From: Mesorhizobium sp. SOD10
Lineage (GTDB): Bacteria > Pseudomonadota > Alphaproteobacteria > Rhizobiales > Rhizobiaceae
Assembly: GCA_000824805.1 (NCBI GenBank)
Contig: CCNA01000061.1
Span: 1 to 64,000, forward strand
Length of the DNA stretch: 64,000 bases
Direction of reading: 5' to 3'
The position numbers and the translations under genes were made by a program. Positions 62,634 through 64,000 of this stretch are shown here, piece by piece. Within the stretch, counting starts at the first letter, position 1. Each line of letters opens with the position of its first letter. The notes below the pieces were generated by a model, which worked only from the letters and a program-made list of their open reading frames with translations, was not told where the DNA came from and searched no databases.

Positions 62634-62709
62634 ACTTCGATTTAGGTCGAAGTCCAGCCCGGGATCGACCGGAGGAAGGAATGCAACCTCTATTTCTGCA
62701 GGAGAACCC

Positions 62710-63465
62710 ATGGAAACGAAGATCGACGAAATCGCCGACGGCATCTACCGCCTCTCGACCTATGTGCCTGATATTGCGCCGCCCACCGGCTTCACTTTCA
62801 ACCAGTTCCTCGTCCTCGGCGATGAGCCGCTGATGTTCCACACCGGTCTGCGGAAGATGTTCGCGCTCAACCGCGACGCGCTTGCCCGCATCATCGAGCC
62901 GGAACGCCTGCGCTGGATTGGATTTGGCCATTTCGAGGCCGACGAATGCGGCGCCATGAACGAGTGGCTCGCCGTTGCGCCGCAGGCGACGGCCGCGCAC
63001 GGACAGACAGGCGTCTACGTGTCGCTCAACGATTTCGCGGATCGTGCGCCGCGGGTGCTGAAGGATGGCGAGGTGATAGACATCGGCGGCGGCAAGCGCG
63101 TGCGCTTCATCGATACACCGCACACGCCGCATGGCTGGGATGCCGGCGTCATGTACGAGGAATCGACCGGCACGCTGCTCTGCGGCGATCTGTTCACCCA
63201 ACTCGGCAATGACCGCGCGCTGACCGACGGCGATGTTGTCGGCCCGGCGATCGCCGCGGAGGATCTGTTCAAATACGCGGCACTCAATCCCGGCATGGGC
63301 ACGACGATCCGCGAGCTTGCCAAGCTCGCGCCACGCACTCTGGCGCTCATGCATGGTCCATCATTTTCCGGCGACGGGGCAGCGGCCCTGCGGGCGCTTG
63401 CCGAGGACTACGACCGCCGTGTCTCGGCTCAGATGGCCGAAGCCATGCAGAGGCTGGCAGCATGA
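62710..63465 (+). CDS. MBL-fold di-iron (ODP-like) protein
   Basis: A 251-residue metallo-beta-lactamase-fold protein. HFEADECG near 75 has the H-x-E-x-D pattern of flavodiiron/ODP oxygen-binding proteins rather than the HxHxDH of hydrolases. TPHTPHGWDAGVMYEE near 137, LLCGDLFTQLG near 157 and ALMHGPSF near 215 give the other iron ligands. Such proteins bind oxygen or nitric oxide and can act as sensors; no flavodoxin domain is attached. The promoter is flanked by palindromes for the divergent TetR. Confidence 0.85.
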   Translation: METKIDEIADGIYRLSTYVPDIAPPTGFTFNQFLVLGDEPLMFHTGLRKMFALNRDALARIIEPERLRWIGFGHFEADECGAMNEWLAVAPQATAAHGQTGVYVSLNDFADRAPRVLKDGEVIDIGGGKRVRFIDTPHTPHGWDAGVMYEESTGTLLCGDLFTQLGNDRALTDGDVVGPAIAAEDLFKYAALNPGMGTTIRELAKLAPRTLALMHGPSFSGDGAAALRALAEDYDRRVSAQMAEAMQRLAA

Positions 63466-63635
63466 GCGCGCCCGTGGAGGGCACGAAGACGGACTGCCGG
63501 GTCACCGGCGTCTGCGGCCGGCAGGGGCGCGCCTGCCCTAATGCCGGCTTCGCATGTCGCATCCTGCTTCGGGCTGAGAATGTCAGTCCGAAGCGGGATG
63601 GAGCCGCCCGATGGATCGGGCGGCGACCAGCTTGA
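63462..63635 (+). CDS. Possible small Cys-rich ORF overlapping the MBL stop
   Basis: A 57-codon frame starts at ATGA overlapping the MBL stop and encodes DCRVTGVCGRQGRACPNAGF near its front, with four cysteines spaced 5-7 residues apart and a fifth soon after. The overlap suggests coupling, but the second half crosses two hairpins and looks non-coding. I rate it a weak candidate. Confidence 0.2.
   Translation: MSAPVEGTKTDCRVTGVCGRQGRACPNAGFACRILLRAENVSPKRDGAARWIGRRPA
63550..63624. terminator. Two hairpins between MBL gene and right-edge gene
   Basis: CATCCTGCTTCGG pairs with CCGAAGCGGGATG (63557-63601), and GCCGCCC pairs with GGGCGGC around 63603-63624. Neither has a U-run. They sit between convergent genes and probably act as transcript ends or are short repeats. 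Confidence 0.4.
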
Positions 63636-63663
63636 ACTCAACCCCGCAATCGGCTTGAGCCGG

Positions 63664-64000
63664 CTAACGCCAAAGGCAGACCTTGACGTTCTTCCCGACA
63701 TAGCAGGCACCTTCACGGCGAAGCTCTCCCCAGTCGCCTGCCTCGCCGTAAGTGTCGCGAATATCCCGGTTCGCATAGCCTGCCCAAGAATCTCCGTCCT
63801 TGTAGACAACGGCCCAGTAATCCTTCGACATTTCACCGGCCCCGCTATGCGTGTCGGGATAGTCGATGCCGGCAAAGACCTGTTTGGGCCCCTGGATGTT
63901 GAAATCGCCGCCCTTCTCGATTTGATAGGAGCATTTTCCGGAGATGCGGGTCTCGCCGTGAACGACCAGCAGGCAGCGGCCCCATTTATAGCCGCTCGGC
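63664..64000 (-). CDS. Unknown protein, 5' part beyond the window
   Basis: An open frame of about 112 codons runs in from the right edge and ends at a TAG at 63664-63666; the start is outside. It reads SGYKWGRCLLVVHGETRISG, then KCSYQIEKGGDFNIQGP, YWAVVYKDGDSWAGYANRD and ends ACYVGKNVKVCLWR. Paired cysteines and aromatic beta-rich pattern suggest a secreted protein, like the tails of some rhizobial periplasmic proteins. I cannot name a family. Confidence 0.6.
   Translation of the reverse strand, partial: PSGYKWGRCLLVVHGETRISGKCSYQIEKGGDFNIQGPKQVFAGIDYPDTHSGAGEMSKDYWAVVYKDGDSWAGYANRDIRDTYGEAGDWGELRREGACYVGKNVKVCLWR

Overview
This is a GC-rich, densely coded chromosomal window from an alphaproteobacterium of the order Hyphomicrobiales (Rhizobiales), most like Mesorhizobium or another Phyllobacteriaceae. 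The evidence is the set of lineage-typical genes: an F1-only ATP synthase operon (atpHAGDC) whose AtpD has an Ala/Lys/Pro-rich N-terminal extension, a 1589-residue NAD-glutamate dehydrogenase, Usg, DUF1062 and DUF1674 proteins, and the purH-heparinase-rsmB-htpX neighbourhood. Several families of palindromic intergenic repeats of the rhizobial mosaic-element type point the same way. I recognise no rRNA, tRNA, CRISPR array, prophage or complete insertion sequence.

Layout. 0-10 kb: a FadB-type beta-oxidation enzyme, a secreted protein of unknown function, a divergent TetR/MFS pair over a striking double operator, a Tat-exported PhoD phosphatase, then typA and a DUF1062 protein sharing a bidirectional terminator. 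10-25 kb: a LysE exporter, a YCII protein, an AhpD-like protein, the giant glutamate dehydrogenase, a UMF1 MFS transporter, then the leftward block purH, heparinase-like, rsmB, htpX. 25-31 kb: a DUF1674 protein (SDH assembly), a HAD phosphatase, a transglutaminase-like protein, a TadG/vWA protein behind a CtrA-type box, a short structured leftward transcript, and a cyclopropane-fatty-acid synthase. 31-39 kb: acs with a coupled MOSC gene, usg, two aldo/keto reductases, an MFS/LysR pair, a frameshifted antitoxin and yggS. 39-46 kb: leuS-lptE, transaldolase, priA and a racemase remnant. 46-53 kb: the ATP synthase F1 operon and a broken lepB. 53-57 kb: a divergent uronate-catabolism cluster (uxuB / uxaC-kduD-kdgF). 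57-64 kb: a LysE exporter, a beta-propeller/sulfotransferase fusion with a frameshift, recQ, a TetR/di-iron MBL pair and a partial gene at the right edge.

How genes work together. UxaC, UxuB, KduD and KdgF form much of a hexuronate and unsaturated-uronate route to 2-keto-3-deoxygluconate. Acs and FadB feed or use acetyl-CoA and acyl-CoA. AtpH/A/G/D/C make the catalytic F1 sector; the F0 genes lie elsewhere. Two TetR genes each sit divergently beside one target gene with clear palindromic operators.

Most unusual points: the glycosidase-like propeller fused to a sulfotransferase and coupled to recQ; a roughly 250-nt leftward transcript candidate with a perfect Shine-Dalgarno, a 23-codon ORF and a terminator; four reading-frame breaks inside one signal peptidase gene; a PurH whose conserved C-terminus is missing; and a TTAA-N7-TTAA box before the TadG-like gene. 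Single-base frame breaks at three loci could be real decay or sequence error, and this must be settled first.
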